Assembly: GCA_014238325.1 (NCBI GenBank) | Contig: JABABH010000077.1 | Span: forward strand, 1 to 6,536 | From: Coxiellaceae bacterium | GTDB lineage: Bacteria > Pseudomonadota > Gammaproteobacteria > Coxiellales > Coxiellaceae | DNA length: 6,536 bases | Direction: 5' to 3' | In this document: in pieces, positions 1 to 6,086 of the stretch | How the letters are laid out: each line of letters starts with the position of its first letter | Numbering within the stretch: the stretch's first letter is position 1 | The notes under the pieces: model-generated | Database searches by the model: none | Told to the model about the DNA's origin: nothing | The model's input: only the letters and a program-made list of their open reading frames with translations | Translations under genes and position numbers: made by a program

Positions 1-703
1 CTTGGCTGATGTGTGGCAGGGTATCAGCTTCTTGGCTCCATAGTTTTATTTCTAAATAGGGCATACGTACACGATATCCTAAATGGCAATGCTCAGGTCG
101 TGGAATGTTTTCTAATGCTGCTGCCATACTACCCTCGCTTGCACCGAGCAATAGCCAGGATTGTCGGTAAGTCGGTTGTGCGTAATGCTGCTGGGTTAGG
201 AGGGGCAAGATTCTGGATACAAACATAGGGCGTGCTTCATGAGGTGGGCCTGGTAACATCACAATATCTTTTCCATTGATAGGTAAATAACAGCCTGCTG
301 CTGTGCCTTTAGGATTGTGAATTAAGGTGGATCCTTTAGGAAATAAAGCTTGTTGGCGATTGTTATCTGGGATCTCTAAGCCTTTGTGTTTTAAGTGCTG
401 AATAATCGCCTTCCAAGCCTCATTGTAGAATATTAAGTGATGTTGTATAGCTTGAGCCAGTGCATAACGTGTACGGTCATCTGAAGTGGGGCCGAGTCCA
501 CCGATAATAATGAGGGCCGTATGCCGAGATAACAGATATTGAATCGCGGCAGCAATATCAGCTTCATGGTCTCCCACGATGAGTCTTTGTCCGGGCTGTA
601 TATCGTGGTCTATACATTGTTGCGCAAAAAATATGGAGTTGCTATCGGGTAAATCAGCCTGCAGAAGCTCTTCTCCCGTGGCTAAAAAGGCGACCTGCTT
701 CAC
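1..703 (-). CDS. cinA: CinA-family protein, MoCF (molybdopterin-binding-like) domain; 3' end cut by window
   Basis: The minus-strand frame opens with GTG at 703-701 and stays open for 234 codons to the window edge, so the C-terminus is missing. The visible part is a MoCF_biosynth-type domain of the CinA/YfaY family: an N-terminal ATGEELL strand-turn (residues 8-14), DSNS (20-23, the usual DTNS site), GGLGPTSDD (68-76), NPKGTAAG (130-137) and PGPPHE (151-156). In this family the domain is linked to nucleotide or pyridine-nucleotide repair (ADP-ribose pyrophosphatase in some members), and a C-terminal nicotinamide-nucleotide deamidase (PncC) domain may follow; the window cannot show whether it does. 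The GTG shares its G with the last base of the fdxA TAG stop (TAGTG), and a weak GGGA lies about 6 bases upstream, so translation is probably coupled to fdxA. The cytoplasmic enzyme assignment is secure at family level; the exact reaction is not. Confidence 0.9.
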   Translation of the reverse strand, partial: MKQVAFLATGEELLQADLPDSNSIFFAQQCIDHDIQPGQRLIVGDHEADIAAAIQYLLSRHTALIIIGGLGPTSDDRTRYALAQAIQHHLIFYNEAWKAIIQHLKHKGLEIPDNNRQQALFPKGSTLIHNPKGTAAGCYLPINGKDIVMLPGPPHEARPMFVSRILPLLTQQHYAQPTYRQSWLLLGASEGSMAAALENIPRPEHCHLGYRVRMPYLEIKLWSQEADTLPHISQ

Positions 704-1038
704 TATTTTTCCCAGGTAGGTTTGAGATACTGGAGTTTATCCTGCACCGTATCCCACTCAGCCGCATCAGGTGGAGCCGCTTTTTTCTCGGTGATCATGG
801 GCCATTGTTCGGATAATTCGGCATTCAATTTCAGGTAATCTTGTTTATCTTGGGGGAGATCATCTTCTGCAAAGATGGCGTCTACTGGGCACTCGGGTAC
901 GCATAAATTGCAGTCGATGCATTCGTTGGGATCAATGACAAGCATATTAGGGCCCTCACGAAAGCAGTCGACGGGACAAACTTCTACACAATCGGTATAT
1001 TTGCAGCGAATACAATTATCGATAACAACAAATGTCAT
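703..1038 (-). CDS. fdxA: 7Fe ferredoxin FdxA ([3Fe-4S][4Fe-4S])
   Basis: A 111-residue soluble electron carrier that can be aligned almost position by position with Azotobacter ferredoxin I (106 residues). It has nine cysteines at 9, 12, 17, 21, 25, 40, 43, 46 and 50. By the Azotobacter structure, C9, C17 and C50 bind the [3Fe-4S] cluster and C21, C40, C43 and C46 bind the [4Fe-4S] cluster, while C12 and C25 are the non-ligand cysteines. The long C-terminal extension with [16 protein letters not shown] (about 72-87) is typical of this subfamily and separates it from short 2[4Fe-4S] ferredoxins. The ATG is preceded by AGAGAGA at a 9-base spacing. It is the first gene of a minus-strand pair with cinA and diverges from the bolA-grxD operon. 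It could be a redox partner of the large flavoprotein in the same window; that link is inference from proximity only. Confidence 0.96.
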   Translation of the reverse strand: MTFVVIDNCIRCKYTDCVEVCPVDCFREGPNMLVIDPNECIDCNLCVPECPVDAIFAEDDLPQDKQDYLKLNAELSEQWPMITEKKAAPPDAAEWDTVQDKLQYLKPTWEK

Positions 1039-1047
1039 GTTAAAATA

Positions 1048-1054
1048 TCTCTCT
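1048..1054 (-). promoter_or_regulatory. Ribosome binding site of fdxA
   Basis: On the minus strand AGAGAGA lies 9 bases before the fdxA ATG (1038-1036). It is purine-rich and well spaced, and it supports that start; no alternative in-frame start is nearby. Confidence 0.6.
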
Positions 1055-1131
1055 TATACGTAGGTGTGCTATAGTTGTTGATTCACTGAGCAACCATGAA
1101 CGATGGTGAAGCATAGTCGGACAGAATCATT

Positions 1132-1137
1132 ATTATA
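1132..1137 (-). promoter_or_regulatory. Candidate -10 box for the fdxA-cinA transcript
   Basis: The minus strand reads TATAAT here, a perfect -10 hexamer, about 95 bases before the fdxA start in the divergent fdxA/bolA spacer. No convincing -35 is found 16-18 bases upstream, so the call rests on the hexamer alone. The plus strand of this AT-rich patch also offers weak -10 boxes for bolA, for example TAGCAT at 1141-1146, 17 bases after CGGACA (1118-1123), each matching 4 of 6 consensus bases. Confidence 0.3.
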
Positions 1138-1164
1138 AATTAGCATAGTATACCGTAGTTGGTA

Positions 1165-1170
1165 GAGGAG
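1165..1170 (+). promoter_or_regulatory. Ribosome binding site deciding the bolA-like start
   Basis: GAGGAG is the core of the purine run at 1161-1172. It is 8 bases from ATG 1179 and only 5 from TTG 1176, which favours the ATG. Confidence 0.6.
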
Positions 1171-1178
1171 AGTCATTG

Positions 1179-1427
1179 ATGCTGATCGCAGAAGATATCG
1201 TAGCTTGGATTGAATCAGGTTTACCGGGAAGTCGGGTGACGAGTTCAGAGGGGGATGGGCATCACTTTAATATGGTCGTCGTCAGCGAACGCTTTGATGG
1301 AAAAAATGCCTTAGCTCGGCACCGATTGGTGTACGAAGCATTGGGTACACGTATGCAAGAAGAGATTCATGCTTTATCCTTAAAGACGTTCACGCCATCT
1401 GAGTATGCGAGCCTATCTGAATCTTAA
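1179..1427 (+). CDS. BolA/IbaG-family iron-sulfur metabolism protein
   Basis: An 82-residue protein with the BolA fold signature: GDGHHF at 25-30 in the His/Cys loop that can supply a cluster ligand, VVVSERFDGKN (33-43), LARHRLVYEAL (45-55) and EIHALSLKTFTP (61-72) with the near-invariant histidine (H63). BolA-family proteins bind a bridged [2Fe-2S] cluster together with CGFS glutaredoxins and take part in Fe-S maturation or iron sensing. The short N-terminus and overall length match the IbaG (YrbA) group, but the RFxGK and RHRLVY segments look more like BolA itself, so I leave the symbol open. I chose ATG 1179 because GAGGAG (1165-1170) is 8 bases upstream; an in-frame TTG at 1176 would add one residue. 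The next gene starts 18 bases after the stop, which makes an operon with grxD. Confidence 0.93.
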   Translation: MLIAEDIVAWIESGLPGSRVTSSEGDGHHFNMVVVSERFDGKNALARHRLVYEALGTRMQEEIHALSLKTFTPSEYASLSES

Positions 1428-1445
1428 CTTAAAGAGGTAATTATT

Positions 1446-1775
1446 ATGGCCATGATGGATAAAACTTATTTAGGTATTGAACAACAAATTCATAGTCATC
1501 CTGTTGTACTGTATATGAAAGGTACGTCTGATTTTCCACAATGTGGATTTTCAGGGCGGGTCGTTCATATTCTTCGAGAATGTAAAGCTGATTTTGTGAG
1601 CTTCGATGTCTTAGAGGAGCCTGAATTGCGACAAGCTATTAAAGAATATTCCAATTGGCCCACTATTCCGCAATTGTATATACAAGGTGAGTTTGTGGGT
1701 GGCAGCGATATTGTGGGAGAATTATTTGCAAAAGGCGAGCTTACAAAACTCCTAGCCAATACCGAAAAAGTATAA
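1446..1775 (+). CDS. grxD: Monothiol glutaredoxin, Grx4/GrxD family (CGFS type)
   Basis: A 109-residue protein, close to the 115 residues of E. coli GrxD. It shows VVLYMKGTSDFPQCGFS (20-36) with active-site Cys33 in the CGFS motif, the cis-proline segment WPTIPQLYIQGEFVGG (71-86), and SDIV (87-90) for glutathione binding. Monothiol CGFS glutaredoxins have little disulfide reductase activity. They hold a glutathione-ligated [2Fe-2S] cluster as homodimers or as heterodimers with BolA proteins, and hand clusters on to target apoproteins in the cytoplasm. The gene directly before it encodes such a BolA partner, which supports that role. AGAGGT (1433-1438) lies 7 bases before ATG 1446; in-frame ATGs at 1452 and 1455 are further from it. 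The reading frame is intact. Confidence 0.96.
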   Translation: MAMMDKTYLGIEQQIHSHPVVLYMKGTSDFPQCGFSGRVVHILRECKADFVSFDVLEEPELRQAIKEYSNWPTIPQLYIQGEFVGGSDIVGELFAKGELTKLLANTEKV

Positions 1776-1787
1776 ATTTATGCGCAG

Positions 1788-1817
1788 AATCGTGTCTCCC
1801 AATAGAGAGACACGATT
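1788..1817. terminator. Hairpin between convergent grxD and the small minus-strand gene
   Basis: A perfect 11-bp inverted repeat, AATCGTGTCTC (1788-1798) and GAGACACGATT (1807-1817), with an 8-base loop. It begins 12 bases after the grxD stop and overlaps the TAA of the minus-strand ORF, the usual place for a bidirectional terminator. Neither strand has a clear T-tract after the stem, so it may only protect 3' ends or act weakly. Confidence 0.5.
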
Positions 1818-2010
1818 AAAAGTCCCATAAAGAGGGTTTGGATTTGTCAGGGATAGCATGATCACGTTTTTTGTAGATGAGCTTATATTTTTCAATTTCT
1901 TCTCGTTGTGCTGGAGAAGGGGCATGAGTGCGATTGAATGCCAATAAGCTGCGATCAATATTGCTAACATAATGTTCAAGTAGAGGGGAAGAGGCTTTTC
2001 TTTTTAACAT
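1816..2010 (-). CDS. Small hypothetical protein, 64 residues
   Basis: I do not recognise a function. The protein is hydrophilic and basic, with no signal peptide, membrane segment or cysteine. Its middle, APSPAQREEIEKYKLIYKKRD (about 30-50), reads as a capped, charged helix, and it ends in PSLWDF. The pattern resembles small conserved proteins of unknown function that I remember from gammaproteobacteria; this is memory only and unverified. Support for a real gene is its convergent placement against grxD with a shared hairpin at the end, and a consensus TATAAT on the same strand 44 bases before its ATG. The Shine-Dalgarno sequence is weak. A 75-residue frame overlapping it on the same strand (1752-1979) is hydrophobic and implausible, and would cross the hairpin. 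Confidence 0.6.
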   Translation of the reverse strand: MLKRKASSPLLEHYVSNIDRSLLAFNRTHAPSPAQREEIEKYKLIYKKRDHAIPDKSKPSLWDF

Positions 2011-2053
2011 AAGTGGTACACTATCTTACAGGGTGTGGTCATCATAAGGATCC

Positions 2054-2059
2054 ATTATA
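2054..2059 (-). promoter_or_regulatory. Probable -10 box for the 64-residue ORF
   Basis: The minus strand reads TATAAT exactly. A transcript starting about 7 bases downstream would have a leader near 37 bases before the ATG at 2010. The -35 at a 17-base spacing is TTTATT, only three of six matches. Confidence 0.4.
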
Positions 2060-2164
2060 CGCAATTTGCTGGGTTGAATAAACACTGCTGTCACGGGTGG
2101 CATCCATATTCTGATGATATGGCTATCCAGGCTCCATTGGTGGTGCTTGATGGCCAAGATTAGC

Positions 2165-2170
2165 TATAAT
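2165..2170 (+). promoter_or_regulatory. Candidate -10 box for the large oxidoreductase gene
   Basis: A perfect TATAAT on the plus strand. Initiation just downstream (about 2177) would give a leader near 260 bases that includes the whole structured repeat before the start codon. No good -35 is seen at a 16-18 base spacing, so the call is tentative. Confidence 0.35.
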
Positions 2171-2260
2171 ACTCCTTGTTGGGGGATGTATGCATTGCAG
2201 TTGATAGCTTTATGAAGCGACCGACCGGTACGCTACCGCATATTCCAGCGTATGTGTAAT

Positions 2261-2441
2261 ATACCGCTCGCGACTGAAGATGCGAAGTGGGTGATTGCGA
2301 GCGGTATACCTTTGTTTGGCTGGCGAAAAATAAATGTTCGCTCAGCCACTTAAGGAGACAATCGCGGTTGTCCCCTTAAGAATCCCCATCGCGATGAGTC
2401 ACTTCAAGTGCATGCTTCGCATCTTGAAGTGAGATGGGTAT
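2261..2441 (+). repeat. Structured direct repeat, copy 1 (four hairpins), leader of the oxidoreductase gene
   Basis: This 181-bp unit recurs at 6029-6211 with about 88% identity by hand alignment and in the same orientation. It is bounded by ATACC and GGTAT. Hairpin 1 has stem 2260-2271 with 2297-2308, 12 perfect pairs, plus G-U and A-T pairs inside it. Hairpin 2 has TGGCTG and GCGAA (2317-2327) with TTCGC, a bulged T and CAGCCA (2337-2348). Hairpin 3 has 2349-2361 with 2368-2380, 12 of 13 paired around TCGCGG. Hairpin 4 has TCACTTCAAG (2399-2408) with CTTGAAGTGA (2423-2432), an inner ATGC/GCAT stem, and an outer CCCATC (2385-2390) with GATGGG (2433-2438). The last stem contains the first possible ATG of the gene (2434). 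No transposase and no clear target duplication is seen. Confidence 0.85.
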
Positions 2442-5400
2442 ATTTATGCTTGATTCAGTATTAAACTTAAAGGGATGTGCTTTTTCCGATTTGTTGACCC
2501 TGGAGGGCTTGCGCAAACTGGATCAATTATTTTTGTCCTTTTTGAAATCGAAAGATAGTGTTTTGCATGGTCAATTACTGCATTATCGACAGGGCTGCAC
2601 TTTAAGTGCTCAAGAGATAAGCACATTTTTGATCGATGCTTCGATTTATCTAGAACATTTTTTAGCCGATACTTTTTCCATTCAATCTGCTGTTCATCAT
2701 CTTAAAGCCGATAACCAAGCACTTGCACCTATCTTTGCATTTAAAAAATTTTTTGTGTTGCGAGAGGGGCGTCGTGCTTTGCGACAAGCTAAGGACATTC
2801 CAAGTTTTGCTACTTTAGACCAGTGGCTGACGAAGGAGCTGATAGCTGCAGGTCTCGAGGGAGAGGATCGAGAATTAAAAGTAGCACAGTGGGGCAGCTC
2901 TCTTTTAGAAGATGCCAGTGCCCATCAAGATAAGATCGACTTATTGATATTATGGTGCGTGAGCGCCATGACCACGGCGGCTGGACAACGTGCCGTGCAA
3001 GGTTGGGTCAGCTTTCATATACCCGCTCGCCTAAATTATGAGAACCTAGTCCATGTTCAGCCACTCAAGGATGATGCAGTGGGGCGTTTTGAGGGAGAAA
3101 GGGTGGATCGTCGACATCGCGATGGATTTGCTTTGACGGATCCTCGTCCCGGTCTTCGTGATACCATGGATCAAGTATACTATTGTGTCTATTGCCATGA
3201 AAAAGAAGGAGATTTTTGCTCTAAGGGCTTTCCTGTTAAAAAAGGTGATCAAGAGCAAGGATTGAAGATCAATCCATTGGGTGAGCCTCTAACAGGCTGC
3301 CCATTGGATGAAAAAATTTCTGAGATGCATGTCCTGAAAAAGCAGGGCTATGTGATTGCTTCACTCGCAGTCGTGATGGTCGATAACCCTATGTGCCCGG
3401 CCACGGGACATCGTATTTGTAACGATTGCATGAAAGCTTGTATTTATCAGAAGCAGGAACCGGTGAATATTCCCGCGATAGAAACCGGTATTTTGTCAGA
3501 GGTATTGGCTTTACCGTGGGGAGTCGAGATTTATGATTTATTGACACGCTGGAATCCCTTACGTCAAACTCAATATTTACCTAAACCCTATTCAGGTAAA
3601 AAAGTTTTGATTATGGGGATGGGACCGGCTGGCTTTACGCTTGCTCATTATTTATTAATGGAAGGATTTGCTGTCGTTGGTGTGGATGGTTTAAAGATTG
3701 AACCTTTGCCGAATGATTTTTTTGCGAATCCTATTCAGGATTATCATACGTTAGAAGAGCAATTGGATCATCGAGTGATGTCAGGATTTGGTGGTGTTGC
3801 TGAATACGGGATCACCGTACGATGGGACAAGAATTTTTTAAAATTAATTTATTTAAGTTTAATGCGCCGACCCTATTTTCAAGTATTGGGTAGTATTCGG
3901 TTTGGCGGTACTCTGACGGTATCCGATGCTTGGCTCTTAGGTTTTGATCATTTAAGTATTGCTGTGGGTGCTGGTCTGCCACGGGAATTACCGATATCCC
4001 ATAGTTTAGCTACAGGTATGCGTCAAGCCAATGATTTTTTAATGGCATTGCAATTGACGGGGGCTGCTAAAGCATCCAGTTTAACAAATTTACAAGTGCG
4101 ATTACCTGCCGTTGTGATCGGAGGGGGATTGACGGGCATTGACACGGCTACCGAAGTGCAAGCTTATTATATCACTCAAGTAGAAAAAATTTTGCATCGT
4201 TATACGCACCTTGTTAACTGCTTTAGTGAAACTGTGGTCCGTGGGCATTTTTCTGAGGCTGCGCTATTCATTTTGGATGAGTTCCTAGCACACGGTATGC
4301 AAGTTCGACAAGAACGATCTCGTGCAAAAGCAACCCAAGATACGCCCAATTTAAGGGCTTTAATACAAGGGTGGGGAGGGGTCACCATTGTCTACCGTCG
4401 CACGATGCAAGCATCACCCGCTTATAAGCGTAATCATGAAGAAGTCATGAAAGCCTTTCAAGAAGGTATTTTTTATGCAGAAGGTCTAGAGCCGACGGCA
4501 GCACGTGTCGATGAGCATGGGCATATCCATGCTTTAGTCTGTCGTTCGCGTGTGATGGATGAAACTGGAGTCTGGGTTATCAGCTCTGAAGAGCAATGCT
4601 TGCCCGCTCGTGCTATTTTTGTTGCAACCGGAGCAAAACCGAATATTGCGTATGAATACGAGCATCGTGGTACTTTTTTGCGGGAAGCTGATCACTATCA
4701 ACGATTTTCTTTGCAGAGCGATAGATGGAAAGCAGAGTTTAGCCAAGGGCATTGTAAAATTAAGGATTTTGGCCCTTTTACAAGCTACACAGATGCAGAT
4801 GAACATCGAATCACCTTTTTAGGAGATACTCATCCGATCTTTCATGGGAGTGTAGTGAAAGCTATTGCATCGGCAAAGCGTACTTACCCCCATATAGTGC
4901 ATGCTGTTGTCGGCGATGCTCTTGAGTCTCCTCGAGGTGACGAGGCTGAATATACAGATTTTCATAAACAGATCAAAACCTTATTATCTGCACATGTCGT
5001 CCAGGTTAAGCGGCATGCTCCGCATATAGTCGAATGTGAGATACGCGCACCCATGGCTGCAAAAAATTTTTCTGCGGGGCAGTTTTATCGCTTACAAAAT
5101 TATGAACGTTATGCAGCCTGTTTCGATGAGACCAGTTTGCAGACAGAGGCGATGGCTTTAGTGGGAGCGCGCCAATCGCATGACCCTGATGTGCTTTCAT
5201 TTATAGTGCTAGAGCGCGGTGTGAGCTCGCGTTTGATAGCAACCTTTAAGCCTGGCGATCCAGTATCGCTGATGGGGCCGACGGGTTCTGCTCATAAATT
5301 ATGGTTTGAGGGAAAAAAATGGGTCATGCTGCTCGGTGGATCGATGGCAGCAGCGCATTGTCGTTCACTCGGACCAGCTTTAAGGCAATCGGGTCATCGT

Positions 5401-5976
5401 GTGTTTTATATGGCGCTGATGAAAACAACTGAGGAGTTATTCTATCAAGATGAACTAGAAGCTGGCACAGATAGAATTTTATGGGTGACGGAATCTGGGG
5501 CATCTGTTCGTCCAAGGCGCCCGCAAGATGGGTCGTCCAAGGGAGATTTCGTGATTGCGCTGAGTGAGTATGCTCAAAGGGGGGGGCTTGTTGATGGATC
5601 TGTAGAGACCTTACTACACCATATCGATCATGTGCATATTATTGGTTCTAGTGATCTTATCAGGCGATTCCAGCAGGCACGTAAAAGCGTGCTTCGTGGC
5701 TATTTTAATCCAAAAGCCGAGTTTACTGCTGCTGTCTACGGGCCTATGCAATGCATGATGAAAGGTGTATGTGCACAATGCTTACAATGGCAACTTGACC
5801 CGAAGACGGGGGAACGAACTAAAGCGGTATATGCCTGTTCATGGCAGCAGCAGCCCATGGATATCATCGATATCGATAATATCGACGAGCGCCTCAGGCA
5901 AAATGAAGTGCAAGAAATCTTGTCCAACCTTTGGTTAGATTATCTTTTTAAGACTCAAAAGGTTGAGCACGTATAA
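2434..5976 (+). CDS. Large iron-sulfur flavoprotein oxidoreductase: GltD/NfnB-like and PyrK/NfnA-like halves fused
   Basis: 1180 residues, cytoplasmic by appearance (no signal peptide or membrane helix). Residues 1-240 form a mostly helical region I cannot assign. Eight candidate ligands for two [4Fe-4S] clusters follow: C251, C254, C262, C289, C321, C329, C332 and C336. A GltD-like double Rossmann flavin/NAD(P) unit has GMGPAG (395-400) for FAD, GGGLTG (563-568) for the second nucleotide, VVYRR-like IVYRR (652-656), VATGAKPN (730-737) and GD of GDTHPIFHG (797-805). From about 840 a ferredoxin-reductase/PyrK-like unit has AGQFYRL (881-887), GDPVSLMGPTG (941-951), a nucleotide-site loop LLGGSMAAAH, and a [2Fe-2S] motif C1107-x5-C1113-x2-C1116-x18-C1135. 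The parts match the two subunits of NfnAB or the GltD/PyrK families, suggesting electron transfer between NAD(P)H and ferredoxin-like acceptors; the substrate is unknown. I recall similar uncharacterised proteins of about 1100-1200 residues in alphaproteobacteria. The start is ATG 2434 or ATG 2446; neither has a strong ribosome binding site. Confidence 0.9.
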   Translation: MGIFMLDSVLNLKGCAFSDLLTLEGLRKLDQLFLSFLKSKDSVLHGQLLHYRQGCTLSAQEISTFLIDASIYLEHFLADTFSIQSAVHHLKADNQALAPIFAFKKFFVLREGRRALRQAKDIPSFATLDQWLTKELIAAGLEGEDRELKVAQWGSSLLEDASAHQDKIDLLILWCVSAMTTAAGQRAVQGWVSFHIPARLNYENLVHVQPLKDDAVGRFEGERVDRRHRDGFALTDPRPGLRDTMDQVYYCVYCHEKEGDFCSKGFPVKKGDQEQGLKINPLGEPLTGCPLDEKISEMHVLKKQGYVIASLAVVMVDNPMCPATGHRICNDCMKACIYQKQEPVNIPAIETGILSEVLALPWGVEIYDLLTRWNPLRQTQYLPKPYSGKKVLIMGMGPAGFTLAHYLLMEGFAVVGVDGLKIEPLPNDFFANPIQDYHTLEEQLDHRVMSGFGGVAEYGITVRWDKNFLKLIYLSLMRRPYFQVLGSIRFGGTLTVSDAWLLGFDHLSIAVGAGLPRELPISHSLATGMRQANDFLMALQLTGAAKASSLTNLQVRLPAVVIGGGLTGIDTATEVQAYYITQVEKILHRYTHLVNCFSETVVRGHFSEAALFILDEFLAHGMQVRQERSRAKATQDTPNLRALIQGWGGVTIVYRRTMQASPAYKRNHEEVMKAFQEGIFYAEGLEPTAARVDEHGHIHALVCRSRVMDETGVWVISSEEQCLPARAIFVATGAKPNIAYEYEHRGTFLREADHYQRFSLQSDRWKAEFSQGHCKIKDFGPFTSYTDADEHRITFLGDTHPIFHGSVVKAIASAKRTYPHIVHAVVGDALESPRGDEAEYTDFHKQIKTLLSAHVVQVKRHAPHIVECEIRAPMAAKNFSAGQFYRLQNYERYAACFDETSLQTEAMALVGARQSHDPDVLSFIVLERGVSSRLIATFKPGDPVSLMGPTGSAHKLWFEGKKWVMLLGGSMAAAHCRSLGPALRQSGHRVFYMALMKTTEELFYQDELEAGTDRILWVTESGASVRPRRPQDGSSKGDFVIALSEYAQRGGLVDGSVETLLHHIDHVHIIGSSDLIRRFQQARKSVLRGYFNPKAEFTAAVYGPMQCMMKGVCAQCLQWQLDPKTGERTKAVYACSWQQQPMDIIDIDNIDERLRQNEVQEILSNLWLDYLFKTQKVEHV

Positions 5977-6027
5977 AGGTTTCTGAGTTCCATAATATGT
6001 AACCACTATGTTTGAAAGCCTTGCTTC

Positions 6028-6086
6028 TATACCGCTCGCGAATGAAGATGCGAATTGGGTTATTGTGAGCGGTATATCTTTTTTTT
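6028..6086 (+). terminator. Intrinsic terminator of the oxidoreductase gene, formed by hairpin 1 of repeat copy 2
   Basis: TATACCGCTCGC (6028-6039) pairs with GTGAGCGGTATA (6065-6076): 12 pairs, one of them G-U, plus an inner G-U and A-T. Two bases later comes a run of eight Ts (6079-6086). It starts 52 bases after the stop codon. The 25-base loop is large for a terminator. In copy 1 the equivalent T-tract is interrupted (CCTTTGTTTGG). Confidence 0.65.

Larger units (their letters stand above)
2011..2260. other. Intergenic region without a gene, upstream of the structured repeat
   Basis: No reading frame with protein-like character is visible on either strand. The region holds the two divergent -10 boxes listed separately, a small hairpin with 6-bp arms (CCATAT at 2104-2109, ATATGG at 2117-2122, 7-base loop), and a short one (CGGTA at 2226-2230, TACCG at 2234-2238, 3-base loop). 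I see no tRNA or known riboswitch core. Confidence 0.5.

Noticed and set aside
13..228. 71-residue plus-strand frame
   Set aside because: It lies antisense to the well-supported cinA frame, which carries clear family motifs here.
875..1063. 62-residue plus-strand frame opposite fdxA
   Set aside because: It is a shadow of the ferredoxin gene, with serine/threonine-rich text and no ribosome binding site.
1752..1979. 75-residue minus-strand hydrophobic frame
   Set aside because: It overlaps the better-supported 64-residue ORF in another frame, runs through the hairpin into the grxD end, and lacks a ribosome binding site.
2387..2396. Palindrome CATCGCGATG as an operator
   Set aside because: It occurs in both repeat copies inside hairpin 4 and is more simply explained as part of the repeat; no regulator family is suggested.
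2261..2441. CRISPR array or tandem repeat
   Set aside because: The hairpins within the unit differ from one another and no regularly spaced short repeats exist; only two copies occur, 3.6 kb apart.
3001..3500. Possible frameshift or fusion artefact at the join between the N-terminal region and the cluster region of the oxidoreductase
   Set aside because: The frame runs without a break and the protein-like character is continuous across the boundary, so the long chain appears genuine.
4559..4822. 87-residue plus-strand frame and the 90-residue minus-strand frame at 4534-4806 inside the oxidoreductase
   Set aside because: The large gene is continuous and motif-bearing through this region; both frames are accidental.
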